From Closterium sp. NIES-65 (taxonomy: Eukaryota > Streptophyta > Zygnematophyceae > Desmidiales > Closteriaceae): a stretch of 64,000 nucleotides of DNA. The notes beneath the pieces are model-generated. The model was not told where the DNA came from. It worked only from the letters and a program-made list of their open reading frames with translations, and searched no databases. The stretch is from the NCBI GenBank assembly GCA_948144175.1, contig CANXME010002275.1, positions 4,401,001 through 4,465,000 on the forward strand. The letters run 5' to 3'. Shown one piece after another: positions 20,139 through 31,430 of this stretch (the first letter of the stretch is position 1; every line of letters starts with the position of its first letter). The position numbers and the translations under genes were made by a program.

Positions 20139-22259
20139 CTATTTATCTGCTTCGTTGGTGTTGACTGTCGCAGGTGTTACGTAACCATTGTCGGGGAAGT
20201 GGTAGAAGACTTCGGCGTTGGCGCTTTCGCGAGGATTTTCTTCGTCCATGGGGACGTTGACGGAGCAGAACGGGAGAGGTCCGGCTTCTTCTGATGCGTT
20301 GTCGACGTTCTGCTCGTCCCAGTCTGCTTCGTCCGCTGCTGAGGTGAAGGCTCGGTCACCACGAAAGCCACCTGTGGGGTCCTGATTTTCGTGCAAGTTG
20401 GCGAGGTACGTCTGAAGCGTGAGTCGTTCGTAGAAGATCACATCACGTGCTGCTACTGTTTCCTTGGAGTGGACGTCGAAGATTTTCCACGCGTTGTAAT
20501 TGTTTTCGATGCCGAGGTGTAGTCCCCACTGTGCGCGTTGTGAAAATCTTCCCGCTCGTGCCTCTGGGGGTCGGTACTGTACCATGCACCCGGAAACTCT
20601 TAACATTTTTGTGCTGCCCTGTTTCCCTGTCCACAGCAGATGCGGTGATGCGTTGTTCGGAAGTGAGGACGACGACATCAAGTTGTGCAGCATGACAGCA
20701 TGGTCCATTGCTGCAGGCCACTGGTGGTTGGGTAGCCGCATGCCACGTAACAGTTTGCGCATGCTGTTCTGCAGAGTCCTGTTCATTCGTTCTGCGACAC
20801 CTTGCTGCTGATGGGCGTAGGGAAGGGAGAGGAGTTGCTTGATTCCTTCCGCCAGGTACGGCTTGAATCGCTGAGAGGTGTATTCTCCTCCTCCGTCTGA
20901 CTGGAAGCTTTTCAGCTGTGCTCGCGACTCTCTTTCTGCTACTGGTAGCCAGGCGGCGAACGCTGCGAGTGCCATGTCGCGGCTGGGTAGATTTAGATGC
21001 CAGACGTATCGAGTGGCGGCGTCGATGAAGGTAATCGTGTAGTTGTAGGTAACTTGTCCTGGTTCTCTATTGAAGAGAATATCGCTGTACACCTTCTCGA
21101 GTGGTGTGTACGCGGGTGCGCTCGGGTTGTGATGAGGAGTGAACGGTCGATGTGGTAAGTCGGCTTCGGGGCAGGTAAGACAAGTCCCTCGTGCCCGTTG
21201 GAGTTCTCTGCCGTAGGGTAGTAATAATGAGTCCTTGTCTAGGACTCCTGCTCTTATCGTGTTATTTAACACTGTGTTGCTTGGATGTCCCATTCGTGCG
21301 TGCCATATGTCTTCGGAGGCGCGGTGTCCGGGTGAGCGTCGATACGCGTCGGAGTTGGAGTAAAAGCTGGCAACGAAGTTTGCACTTCTGTGGACTTCTC
21401 GTTGAGTTGGTTTCAACTGCTGTGCGGGTGTTGGTGGTGTTTCGTTGACGAGGACTGGTGTCGTTGGTCCTGCTGCTGCTGCCGATGTTGTCTCTGCTGC
21501 TGCCGATGATGTTTCTACTGCTGCCGATGATGTTTCTGCTGCTACCGATGACGTTTCTGCTGCTGCCGATGTTGTTTCTGCTGCTGCCGAATGTTGAATT
21601 GTTGCTAACGCGCATGTTCTTTCTGCTCCAGGGATGGTGTGCGAGTACCAGAAGCCTTCCGGGCTGAAGTCCGGATCAAGATCCGGAGGATGTGTCCAGT
21701 CGGCGAAGTTCACGATGGCGTCGCTGTCTGCAGTGCCCAGGTCTGGGACGAAGTCTAGGACGAAGACGTTGTTCTTCAAGACCGCCTTCCCGATGTAGAG
21801 GCCGCCTTTCCCATGGTATAATTTGAACTCCTCGGTGGTAATGTCGACTTCCAAGTGAATGCCTTTCGCCATCAACTGGCTGACGCTCAGTAAGTTGTAG
21901 CCGAGTCCCTCCGCGATTAGTACCTTTGACATATGCAGTATAACATTTGTCTCTCGTGACGAAAGTTGTACTACTCCTTGTCGTCGTGTGCGCAGGTTCT
22001 GGTTGTTGGCGACTGTGATGACGACCTCTCGTTGAAGTCGATGTTCGCGTTGGACGAAGCGTCCCGAAGAGCACATGTGCTGTCCGCAGCAACTGTCCAA
22101 GAACCATGTATCTTTCCCGGACGGTTCGCTTTGAGCAATGGCGGCGTACGTCGGGTTCGGTTGAAGGGACTCGCGGCGAGGCGTGCTGTTGTCGAGTTGC
22201 TCTTCTGGTGAGTAGTATGGTGGTGACTCGGTTGTGTAGGAATCTGTTATCTTCACCAT
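20139..22259 (-). CDS. CB protease-integrase part of pol
   Basis: 706-residue open frame. Protease region: KDTWFLDSCCGQHMC, where copia proteases normally read WxLDSGASxHM, so the third residue of the DSG active-site motif is Cys. GAG-pre-integrase HARMGHPS...CLTCPEAD. Integrase core with D in YSDILFN, D in FQSDGGGEYTS and E in GVAERMNRTLQ. Between protease and integrase is a tandem 30-bp repeat giving SAAAETSSAAAET peptides (about 21460-21600). Joined by homology to RT after a frameshift at the left end, and preceded by gag in another frame. Confidence 0.88.
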   Translation of the reverse strand: MVKITDSYTTESPPYYSPEEQLDNSTPRRESLQPNPTYAAIAQSEPSGKDTWFLDSCCGQHMCSSGRFVQREHRLQREVVITVANNQNLRTRRQGVVQLSSRETNVILHMSKVLIAEGLGYNLLSVSQLMAKGIHLEVDITTEEFKLYHGKGGLYIGKAVLKNNVFVLDFVPDLGTADSDAIVNFADWTHPPDLDPDFSPEGFWYSHTIPGAERTCALATIQHSAAAETTSAAAETSSVAAETSSAAVETSSAAAETTSAAAAGPTTPVLVNETPPTPAQQLKPTQREVHRSANFVASFYSNSDAYRRSPGHRASEDIWHARMGHPSNTVLNNTIRAGVLDKDSLLLPYGRELQRARGTCLTCPEADLPHRPFTPHHNPSAPAYTPLEKVYSDILFNREPGQVTYNYTITFIDAATRYVWHLNLPSRDMALAAFAAWLPVAERESRAQLKSFQSDGGGEYTSQRFKPYLAEGIKQLLSLPYAHQQQGVAERMNRTLQNSMRKLLRGMRLPNHQWPAAMDHAVMLHNLMSSSSLPNNASPHLLWTGKQGSTKMLRVSGCMVQYRPPEARAGRFSQRAQWGLHLGIENNYNAWKIFDVHSKETVAARDVIFYERLTLQTYLANLHENQDPTGGFRGDRAFTSAADEADWDEQNVDNASEEAGPLPFCSVNVPMDEENPRESANAEVFYHFPDNGYVTPATVNTNEADK

Positions 22260-22376
22260 GCAGTTGACAATGTTTCTTGCTTTTTGTGCAGGTTGTCCTG
22301 TTGGAGTCGTTGAAGCTTGGACTGAAGGTGTCGGGGTAGCTTGTGTTGAAGTGACTTGGCTGCTTGAAGGTCGAAG

Positions 22377-23578
22377 TTATCGCTGTGGTGTTGTCGATTG
22401 ATGACGATACGGGCAGTGTGTACAAGGATGCCCTGAAGTCTTGCAGATGCGGCAAAACGGAGGTACTGGCTTCGGTTGTTGTTGCTGTCGACTGTTGTTG
22501 TTGTTGTAGCGTCGCTGGGTGTGAAACGCGAACTCTGGTACTGACGTTTTCTTCTTATGTCGTTCTTCTTGAAGGTCCATGTCCTGCTGCTCAGCATGGA
22601 TTTCGGCGCAGAGTGCTGCTTCGGAGATTCTCCCGTGTGCTCGTAGTATGGCGCGAGTGGAGCGCCAGTGAGGGCCGAGACCGCCGATGCCAACCGTGAC
22701 AAAGGCGTCTTCTGAGATTGATCCCCCACATCGAAGATGCCTGTCGCGCAGTTCGCGGCAGCGACTGATATACTCCATGCCCTTCTCGCCTGGTTTCGTT
22801 TCTATTGCTGTCAGCTGCGCCATTAACCGACTTTGGTTTACACTGTCTGTTGCTTGATACAGGTTCTTCAAGTGGTTGTACGCGAGCTCCGCGGAGTTAC
22901 CGTAACCTCGGTAAGTCCTTAATTCTGCTGTTGGGTCGGGGTGATGTTCCTCAGTAGTATTGTGTACGCCATCATCGATTGATAGGTGTACTGCTGCTTC
23001 TCATACTGTGTGCCGTTTGTTGGATATGGCAGGGACCCGTCAAAGAAGCCAAGGATCTGCGCTCCTTCCATCATCAGCTCGAATTCGAACGACCAGGTAA
23101 AGAAGTCCTTTCCGTCAAAAGGCTTTGTCGTTTGTAGTTTTAGAACATGCGCGAATTGCGACTGAACTTGTAATGCGTCCAGCGCTCTCTCTTGTCCCGG
23201 TGCAGGTTGTGGTTGCGGCATGAAGCTGACAGAGCCGCGCTGGGGCTCGTAGGGAGCGAAGGTAGGTTGTTGATGTTGATTCCCGCGTGCGTAGGATGAG
23301 CCATCGAGACTCATGGGTGTCACGTTGTTGTTGTTGTTGCTGTTGTTTGATTGCGCAGGTACTCCTTGCTGGTGCTGCTCGTAGAAGGACATGAAGGAGA
23401 AGAATTTCTCCATCATGCTTGGATCGAAGCCCGCGCCTTGGTTTGCGGGTGTTCCCGTAGACCCAGCTGCTGGTCTCGTCGTTGTCCCTTCCTCTGTCTG
23501 TAGGCCAGAGGCAGGAGGTGGAGTAGGGGTAGTACCGGGAGAGCCGTTGGAGGAGCTCCTCTCCTTTCTAGCAGACAT
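22377..23578 (-). pseudogene. CB gag, split by a stop and frame change
   Basis: Start ATG at 23576-23578 (MSARKERSSS). The N-terminal half (to 22919) has Gln/Asn-rich stretches and the capsid-like FDGKDFFTWSFEFELMM. It ends at TAA, and the capsid C-terminal half (LTAIETKPGEKGMEYISRC, 22377-22871) follows in another frame. A CX2CX4HX4C zinc knuckle, CRICKTSGHPCTHC, closes the protein. Gag forms the particle and binds RNA. Confidence 0.85.
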
Positions 23579-23619
23579 GTCTTCTTGATGTATTGAGTGT
23601 TGAAAAAATAGTAACTTTT

Positions 23620-23751
23620 TGAGAAAGTACGAACGAGAAGTGAAATGACTATGAATGAAGTGAGTACAAATAGGAAACCCTAATTGGGTTGTACCCCCTA
23701 TGGGATACCCCACTATAGCCTACAGAAACAAGTAAGCTATAAGTTCTGACA
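23620..23751 (-). repeat. C3 3' LTR
   Basis: 132 bp, TGTCAGAAC...TTTCTCA on the minus strand; the plus-strand sequence starts tgagaaagtacg. Partner at 30634-30765. The polypurine tract is the rc of cacccccat next to it. Very short for a copia LTR, and the family hallmark. Confidence 0.95.
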
Positions 23752-23954
23752 CACCCCCATAGGCAAAGTGGGGGAGAACAAGGGGTCACAAGACCGGTCA
23801 AGCAAAGCAAAGCAAAGCTCAGGGTGGATCACAAAGTCACCACGCATTCCGAGCACAAGTTCAAAGGCCACAAGGCCAGTTCACATGCAAGATCATATAT
23901 AGAGATATACAAGAGCAAGAGTATATATATGCGAAAGTACAAGCAAGGTCAAGA

Positions 23955-24521
23955 GGAGAGCAAGTGAGGCAAGACAGGCACAAGACCCAACTGCGTGCAG
24001 CAACGCTGATGATCACAAGGCGCAAGTGCCTTGGTGAAGACATCAGCAGTGTTGGCCTCAGAGGCCACGTACGCAAGTCGCAGCTGTCCACGCTGCTGTA
24101 GCTCACGAGCAAGAAAGTAGCGAATAGCAATGTGCTTCGTTCTGTGCTCCAGTCGCTGCTCTCAACACAAGGCCAGCATGGCCTTGTTGTCTACGTACAG
24201 GACTGGAGGAGAACGAGGCTGCTCTCCAAGGTCGGTCAGCAGGTAGGTGAGCCAGCGTAACTCCTGTGCAGCCATAGCCCCAGCGTAGATCTCAGCCTCA
24301 CAACTGGAGCCGAGAACAGAAGACGAGCGGGTAGCCCGCCACGAGACAGAGCTGGAACCAAGGCTGAAGGTGTAACCCTGTGACGACCGCTGCGTAGCCT
24401 GGTCGTCAGCCCAAGAAGCGTCTGCGTGCCCAGTGAGGACCACTGGACTGCGCCCTCCAAGCACTAGCCCCATGCCTGACGTACTGCACAAGTAGCGCAA
24501 CACCCTCTTCGCAGCAACCAT
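23955..24521 (-). pseudogene. C3 RNase H end, separated by deletion and a TGA
   Basis: Reads AAKRVLRYLCSTSGMG...GHADASWADDQATQRSS...SCEAEIYAGAMAAQELRW...YVDNKAMLALC, the copia RNase H with catalytic acidic residues, then TGA at 24162-24164 where C4 and C6 have CGA (Arg). The same frame resumes after the stop toward FTKALAPCDH. It is out of frame with the upstream polyprotein because of the deletion near 24525. Confidence 0.88.
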
Positions 24522-27500
24522 GTGCGAGGAGTGGCCTGAGGCGAGGAGTACGTGAAGCCGAAGCGCTGAAGGACCTGCTGCACCATGTGTGACTGAGTCA
24601 GGGTAATGGTGCGGCGTGCTCTGTCCCGGGTGATCTGCAAGCCAAGGTAGCTGCGCACTTCACCCAGGTCAGTGCACGTGTGTCTCTTCTGCAGCTCGGA
24701 CTTCACGTAGGCGAGTCCAGCAGTGTCAGCTGTGGCAAAGACCAAGTCGTCGACGTACACGAGGATGTAGAACGGCGGGAGAGAGGTGTCGGTGCGCAGA
24801 AACAGCGACGGGTCGGCAGTGGAAGGAGCAAACCCAAGTGCCGCGAGCGTAGTCCTCAGTGTGTCGTGCCACTCACGTGGCGCCTGGCGAAGACCGTAGA
24901 CTGGACGCCGGAGACTCCACTGGGTACCAGGAGGGAAAGACCCAGTGAAGCCAGGTGGGCGACGCAGCCAGATCTCCTCGTGCAGACTGCCCTGCAAAAA
25001 AGCTGTGCTGAAGTCGAGAGAGTGCAACTCGTAGTCACGGTGAGCAGCAATGTGTAGCAGAACCCGAAGAGTGGTCATCTTCGGGGTGGGGGAGAAGGTC
25101 TGAAAGTAGTCAACCCCCTGCCGCTGACTGAAGCCACGAGCCACGTAACGCGCCTTGAAGACAGGCGGAGAACCCGGCGGCCGCTTCACCCTGAAAATCC
25201 ACATGCCACTGACGATGTTTGCCCCAGGAGGGGGAACAGCGTCAACGTAGGTGCCTGTGGACTTCCAGGAAGCCATCTCTGCATCCATAGCTGCCTGCCA
25301 CTGAGAGGAGTAGGGACCCTCTATCGCCTCCGCGTAAGAGCGCGGAGTCGGGATGTCTGGTGCATCCGGGTCTCCCTCAGGGGCTAGCAGTACAGACGCG
25401 AGACGAGGTGAAGCGGCGGCCAGACACTGGAACTCCTCCTGCCTGTCCTCAAGGACGTCCGTGCCAAGGGCACACTCACCCCCGACGGACGGAGGACAGG
25501 CGGACTCAGACTCAGTGACAAGACGAGCAGCGTAGTCTAGACGACAGCGCGCAGCAAAGTCGACAAGCTCAGTGACAAGGGCAGACGCAGCAGACGACTC
25601 GAAGGAAGGGTCAGTGACAGCAGTAGCCAGGAGACGCGTGACAGTAGGACTGGCAGCACGAAGAGCGTCCGACTCCGGGTCGGCAAGAGCAGGAAGAGAG
25701 GAAGCAGGAGGAGAAGGCAAAGGGGCACGCAGAGGAGCAGTGGACGGACGCAGTGACACCCGGTGCGTGCTAGGGACAGGAGGAGGACGCTGACGCGACC
25801 CGCGACCACTAGCGCGCTCAGTACGAACAGGCGACACAGGACGAGACGCAGGCTCACGACGCTCAGTAAGACCTCCAGTCGGACCAGCGTAGGGAGAAGG
25901 AGCAGGCAAAGGGGAGGCAGGCTGTAGCTGTGGCTGTGACCGGACAGGCTGCGGACCCTCTAAGGGAGGAGGAGGAGGTGTAAGACCAAGAACCTGCTGC
26001 AGGAGCGGAACGAAGTACGGTCGGGGCCGCGCGGCGACGCTAGAAACAGGAGGAACAGCACCAGCAGCCCCGGCAGGAGCACCCACTCCAGCAGCACCTC
26101 CAGCAGCTCCAGAACCTCCAGCCGCAGCACCAGGAGCACTGTCAGTCGGGCCGCCAACGGCAGGCTCAGCGCCAACACCCTCAGCAGGACCAGCTCCAGG
26201 AGAACTCTCAGACTCAGCAGCTCCAGCACCCACAGTACGAGCACCGGCGGGGCGCGCAGCAGCAGTGCCCTCTGCAACCGAAGAACCACCAGCACCAGCA
26301 GCACGCCTCCAGCGCCCGGCAAACCACTCATGCAGCTCCTGTGGGGAGAGTGGCTCCCGGCGAGACGAAGCACCCCCAGGCACAGCACCCCCGGGCTCAG
26401 CACCCCTAGACACAGCACCTCCAGGCACGGCACCCCCAGGCTCAGCACCCCCAGGCCCAGCACCCCCAGGCACAGTACCCCCAGACTCGGCACCTCCAGG
26501 CTCAGCACCCCCAGACTCCGCACCCCCAGGCTCAGCTCCCGCAGCAGCACCAGAGTCACCAGTGACCTCGACAGGCTCGACCGCGTCTACCTGGGACACA
26601 CCTGAAGGGGCAGGACCCTGAGGGGGGAGGGGGACTACCGGGGGGGGACCTGGTACCAAGAAGAGCGGGGGTGGGGGGAGGGACGGAGTGCGGTAGGGGA
26701 AGAGGCGGTAGTAGGGCACCGACTCGTCGAACGTGACGTCCTGGGAGGACAGAACACGTCGAGAGGTGGGGTGGTAAAACTGCCACCCAGGGGCGTCGGG
26801 GGGGAACCCCAGGAAGACGCAGGGAGAAGCACGAGGGGACAGCTTGTCCGCAGACAGGTCGCGAACAAACGCCCGAGATCCCCAGACCCGGAACGCCGAC
26901 GCATCGCCAACCTTCCCCGTCCACAGCAGGGCTGGGGAGGTCTCCGGTCGAGAGACCCTGGGGTGGAGGTTGATCTGGTGCGCAGCGTACCTGACCGCAA
27001 ACGGCCACAGAAAATGGGGGGCAGCCGCATGCATCATGGACGTACGAGCGACGTCCATGACCATGCCAATGCGGCGCTCAGCAATCCCATTTTGCTGCGG
27101 TGAGTCCGGAAGCGTGAAGGTCTGACGGATGCCTCGCACACGACAGTAGGCACTCAGGAGGCCGGAGGAGAACTCTCCACCTCTGTCCGAGTGCAGACGC
27201 AAAACAGGGAAGTCAGAGCCAAAGCTCCTCCGAAGCTGGAGACGAGCTGCGCGGATCCAGTCGATCAGCACCTCAGTGACCTCACCCTTGCTGCGCAAGG
27301 GGAAGACTGTGGTGTAACGCGAGTAGTCGTCAACCACCAGCAGGAAGTAGCGCTCCTGACCCTGTCCACGGACGCGGGCTGGGCCCCACACGTCCATGTG
27401 AAGCGTCTGCAACGGGGCCTCTGTGGGAGGAAACTGGGAGGAGTGAGGGGCAGCACGCTGGCGCCCCTCGACACAGGGGACACAGGTGGGGCCAGGGCCC

Positions 27501-28548
27501 GGAGGAAGGGGAGGGAGAGACCGAGGAAGACCAGACACAAGGACTCGCGAGGCCATGCCTCTGAGCCGAAGCAGAGAGGGGTGGCCAAGGCGGTGGTGCC
27601 AGAGGAGGGTCTCGTGAGACAGAGGACGACACGAGCAGGGGGCAGACTCAGGACCAGACCTGGACGCTGCAGCAAACACCTGACCAGACGAAGGGACCCT
27701 ACCAGACTCAGCACCTGGAGGAGAAGCAGTGGTCAGTGTGTACAGGCTCGACCCTGGCCGACGTGTAAACGTAGCCAGGTGGCGACCTGTATCCTCCTCC
27801 GTGCAGTGGGTCACCCGCTGACGAGCAGGGGTGAACTGGTGGACACCCGCATCCTGGAGGTCAGCACCACTCACCAAGTTCGTCGAGAACGAGGGGAGGT
27901 AGAGACCAGTCAGGGTGCCAGAGGGGGCCGCCGGACACGGGAGGACAGTGGAGAAGCGAGCCAGGACCGGCCCCCCAGAGGGGTCAGCCAGGGACACTGC
28001 AACCGGCCGACTCACCGGCGTGAGAGTGGTGCGGTCCCTAAAGAAGGAGCGAGACGCTCCAGAGTCAAGGGTGAAGGTGTGAGAGGCCGAAGCCGACACA
28101 GTACCTGAGAGGGCAGACTCACCAGCACCTGAGAGCACAGACGCACTGGCACCTAGAGCAGCAGCCTCACTAGTACCTGACGCGGCAGTACCAATGCCCG
28201 GGTCGGGCGGGAAACACCGGTAACAGTCATCCTCATCACTACCAGTCACAGCATACATAGCAGAGAGAATAGCATCAAAGTCAAGATCATAAATAGCTAC
28301 TCCAGCCCTAGACAGCTCTCCCCAGCGGGGGATCTCAGCGGCCTCCGGAAACTGCTGACGCCAGGCGTCGGTCAGGCGGCCAAAGCAGCGACGGGCTGTG
28401 TGGGCGCCTCCACACCTCTCCCCCGCACGGTCACCGGTGCGAAGAACGTAGGGGCAGGGACCAAGAGCACCACCGCGCTGACGCTGCAAGTACCACTCAC
28501 GGAGCTGCTGAGGGCCGGGGACGGTGCGAGAGCGCTGCTGCTGCTGCG

Positions 28549-28579
<31 letters not shown>

Positions 28580-29653
28580 CTGACCACCCCCAGAGCTGCT
28601 CCGCTGGGACGAGCCACTCCGACCCCCGCCTCCACCACCACCCCCGCCTCCACCGCCACCCCCGTCTCCACCGCCACCTCCCCCATCAGGACCGTCGCTC
28701 CCACCGCTCCCACCGCCTCCTCCGCTACCACCTCCGCCGCCACCTCCGCCTCCACCGCCGCCACTAGTACCTCCACTCCCGCCACCACCTCCACCGCCAC
28801 CCCCACTCCCCCCGCCACCCCCACCTCCTCCGCCACTGCCTCCTCTAGATCCACCCGCTCCCTTGCCCCCCTTGCCCTTGCCAGAGCGGCGTCTGCCGCT
28901 GGGGGCAGACGCCGCACCGACCGACTCAAAACCAGCGAGGTCGGCCGTAGCAGCAGAGGCGACAGAGGGCAGCGGGGGGGAAGGAGAACACCCCTCAAAG
29001 ATGGGGGTGCGAGGGTCACCCCTAGAGGCCCCTACAGCGACTATACTCTTCTCAGCCGCTAGCAGGGACTCCTCAAGGAGGTCGACAGTGAGGGTGGTGG
29101 GACAGACAGAGAGAAACTGGTCCCTAACGACACGAAGGGACTCAGGAAGACGGGTGACGAGAAAGTAGAGAGTGATATACATGGGAGGAGGGTTTGCGGC
29201 GCGGAACTCAGCAGGAAGGGCAGCGCGGTAGCGAGCGTCACTAGCGCGGAGGTGGGTAACGAGGTCAGCGACAGTGGGAAAGGAAGCGAGGTCAGGGAAG
29301 AGAAACGGTAGCATGAGGCGGCTAAGGGTAGCGGAGGAAGGGGAGGAGTAGCGTGCAACTACAGCGTCGTACAAGGCCTGAGCGGTCTTGCACTGACTAA
29401 AGTGGGCACGCTCAGAGGAAGGGAGGTGGCGACGCACAGCAAGACGTGCAGCAGCATCGCGGGTCGCCCACTTGGAGCGAACGGCAGAGTCAGCATCAGC
29501 AGGCGGGGCAGGGACAGCTCCAGAGACAAAGTCAAAGAGAGAGACCTCATCTATCGCATCACACAGTAAGTACAGCTGCAGGTCTTCAATCCAGACGGCA
29601 AAGTCAATGGCCCTCCCCTCAGCGTCAAAAGTAAGAACATTGGGGGTGGCCAT
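24464..29653 (-). CDS. C3 gag-protease-integrase-RT polyprotein (best-preserved family A frame)
   Basis: ATG at 29651-29653 (MATPNVLTFDAEG), about 1,729 codons. Order: Gag capsid domain (WIEDLQLYLL...LPSSERAHFSQ) to about 28980; Gly-rich and Gln-rich spacer; wide-loop zinc motif CPYVLRTG...GGAHTARRC (about 28380-28460); protease LDSGASRSFF (about 28040-28070); pre-integrase LLWHHRLGHPS and CVPC; integrase core D (HMDVWGP), D (SDRGGEFSS), E (NGIAERR) at about 27400-27070; linker with GAEPGG repeats; RT from PRSYAEAIEGPY to ILVYVDDLVFA (about 24741-24775). Compared with C6, 175 bp are missing after QATP, shifting the frame into a short nonsense tail, so part of RT/RNase H is lost. All functions belong to the element's own replication. 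Confidence 0.92.
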
Positions 29654-29748
29654 GGCAGCAGCTGAAAGTCTCACCGGGCTGGAAGAGTCGGGTAGGTCAG
29701 CAGCAGAGGAACACAGCTCAGGGACAGCAGCACGGCTCCTTAGGTGGC

Positions 29749-30540
29749 TCGGGCGGCTCGGGCGGCTCGGGCGGCTCGGGCGGCTCGGGCGGCTCGCGCG
29801 GCTCGGGTGGCGTAGGGGCTCACGGGCGGCGCGGGCTGCTGGGGCTGCTCACGTGCAGCAGGGCCGGTGGCGGGCTGCAGCAGGGCCGGTGGCGGGCTGT
29901 AGCAGGGCCGGCGGCGGGCTGTAGCAGGGCCGGCGGCGGCTGTAGCAGGGCCGGTGGTGGGCTGTAGCAGGGGCCAGTGGCGGCTGTAGCAGGGCCGGTG
30001 GCGGGCTGTAGCAGGGGCCGGTGCGGGCTGTAGTGGGGCCGACGAGGGGCCGAAGTGGGGCCTAGGCGGGCCGGCGGGCTGTAGCAGGTGCCGGTGGTGG
30101 GCCTAAGCGGGGCCAGCGCGGGGCCGACAGGGCGTAGGTGGGGCCGCCGCGGGGCCGAAGAGGGGCCTAAGCGGGGCCGACGGAGCCTACGCGGGGCCGA
30201 CACGGGGCCGAGACGGGGCCTGGGCGGGGCCTACGCGGGGCCGACGAGGGGTACGCGGGGTCGACGAGGGGTACGCGGGGCCTACGCGGGGCCGACGAGG
30301 GGTACGCGGGGCCTACGCGGGGCCTACGTGGGGCCGACGAGGGGTACGCGGGGCCTACGCGGGGCCGACGAGGGGTACGCGGGGCCGACGAGGGGTACGC
30401 GGGGCCTACGCGGGGCCGACGAGGGGTACGCGGGGCCGACGAGGGGCCTAAGCAGGGGCCGACGAGGGGCCTAAGCGGGGCCGACGAGGGGCCTAAGCGG
30501 GGGCCGACGAGGGGCCTAAGCGGGAGCACGACGGGAGGGG
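29749..30540 (-). repeat. Three successive GC-rich tandem arrays in the C3 leader
   Basis: On the plus strand: 9-bp ggctcgggc units (about 29749-29811); roughly 22-bp units of the ggcgggctgtagcagggccggt type (about 29860-30080); and ggggccgacgaggggtacgc / ggggcctacgc units (about 30090-30530). All lie between the primer site and gag. In the sense of the element (minus) they are C-rich, so the first cDNA strand would be G-rich with many GGGG runs. Confidence 0.9.
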
Positions 30541-30792
30541 CGACTCGGAGGGTCGCTAAAAAAATGCGCGCCTCGGGGCGCGCTTCGGTGGGCCCTAGGA
30601 ACAGGCCCTAGGAAGGGACCTGCTCTGATACCATGAGAAAGTACGAACGAGAAGTGAAATGACTATGAATGAAGTGAGTACAAATAGGAAACCCTAATTG
30701 GGTTGTACCCCCTATGGGATACCCCACTATAGCCTACAGAAACAAGTAAGCTATAAGTTCTGACACTTTTAACTCTAACTGCTCTCATACCA

Positions 30793-31216
30793 TGTTGGGC
30801 TGAAAAGCCCTAGGATCTTTGTAGAGTTAAAGTCTGAGTAAGTGATGTAATAGCGGAAGCGTTGAATAAAGTCCTTGAACCACCTTGCGCTAGTATGTGA
30901 GGGCAAAGTAAGTTGATTAAAGCAAAGAGATACAGGAATAAATATATGAGTACAAAGAATATGAAGAGACATTATAACTACTTTACTGTTGCGGTTCGAT
31001 ACAGTGCGACTCGGGCAACTGCTCAATGTCGAGTCAGTTGTGTGTCCTTGCTGTCGCGCTGCGTCAGGTCAAAGGTCACTGACCTTTGACTTTCTCGTAA
31101 CCTCCAGCGGTTACGTTAACTTCCAAGGGTTGACTCGCGATGCTTCGATTTGAGCTGCTTCGCTTGTGTCTTGAGTTCTGACACGACAGAGGCGCTTAAA
31201 CTATTTGTTCCCAACA
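30793..31216 (-). repeat. CB 5' LTR
   Basis: 424 bp with TGTTGGG...CCCAACA ends; partner of 17998-18421. The primer site (30781-30792) directly abuts it. Confidence 0.93.
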
Positions 31217-31430
31217 GCGATTGGAGCAGGGGTAACTTGGGAGTGGTTTGGGGCGACGAAAGAGGCCGGACCGAACTGACACTGCACCTCGGGGTCGTAC
31301 TCACTAAGAAGCAAGCACAGTAAGGAATTACAACATGGTACGGTATGAGTCAAGAAGTTAAAATATGAGTCAAGAAGTTAAAAGACTACGGTATCTTGGG
31401 ATTGTCCGTCAACTGCTTAGGGTTAGGGTA
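31217..31430. other. Unique host sequence between CB and G2
   Basis: 214 bp. It contains two copies of a roughly 20-bp unit (atgagtcaagaagttaaaa) near 31346-31385 and the telomere-like ttagggttaggg at 31417-31428. The last five bases, gggta, are the G2 target copy. No gene is seen; by position it is the original spacer beyond the 3' end of the AIM32-like gene. Confidence 0.75.

Larger units (their letters stand above)
23620..30765 (-). mobile_element. Ty1/copia element C3 (family A), complete ends, apparently identical LTRs
   Basis: 132-bp LTRs at 23620-23751 (3') and 30634-30765 (5') read identical by eye. Target copies CTTTT at 23615-23619 and 30766-30770 flank it. The primer site (rc of gctctgatacca) is 30622-30633. 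Identical LTRs and intact target copies mark a very recent insertion into the CB leader. Its long gag-pol frame is the best preserved of the family here, but it carries a 175-bp deletion and a nonsense change. Confidence 0.96.
17998..31216 (-). mobile_element. Ty1/copia element CB (family B, 424-bp LTRs), interrupted by C3
   Basis: LTRs of 424 bp at 17998-18421 (3') and 30793-31216 (5'), nearly identical, with TGTTGGG...CCCAACA ends; the 3' copy starts TATTGGG, a G-to-A change. Target copies GCGAC (17993-17997) and GCGAT (31217-31221) differ at one base. A primer site (rc of gctctcatacca) is at 30781-30792. The internal region encodes gag, protease, integrase, RT and RNase H in copia order. 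Element C3 is inserted in the leader just upstream of gag. Its proteins are less GC-rich and clearly distinct from family A. Confidence 0.94.

Noticed and set aside
27191..28108. 305-codon + frame opposite C3 integrase/protease
   Set aside because: Mirror image of a highly GC-rich coding strand. The same antisense frame recurs opposite C5 at 61986-62630, and no independent domain is seen.
29749..30540. Regular direct repeats that could suggest a CRISPR array
   Set aside because: Units are adjacent without unique spacers, vary in length, and sit in the leader of a eukaryotic copia element.
31417..31430. Chromosome end or interstitial telomere
   Set aside because: Only two TTAGGG copies, flanked by ordinary sequence on both sides.
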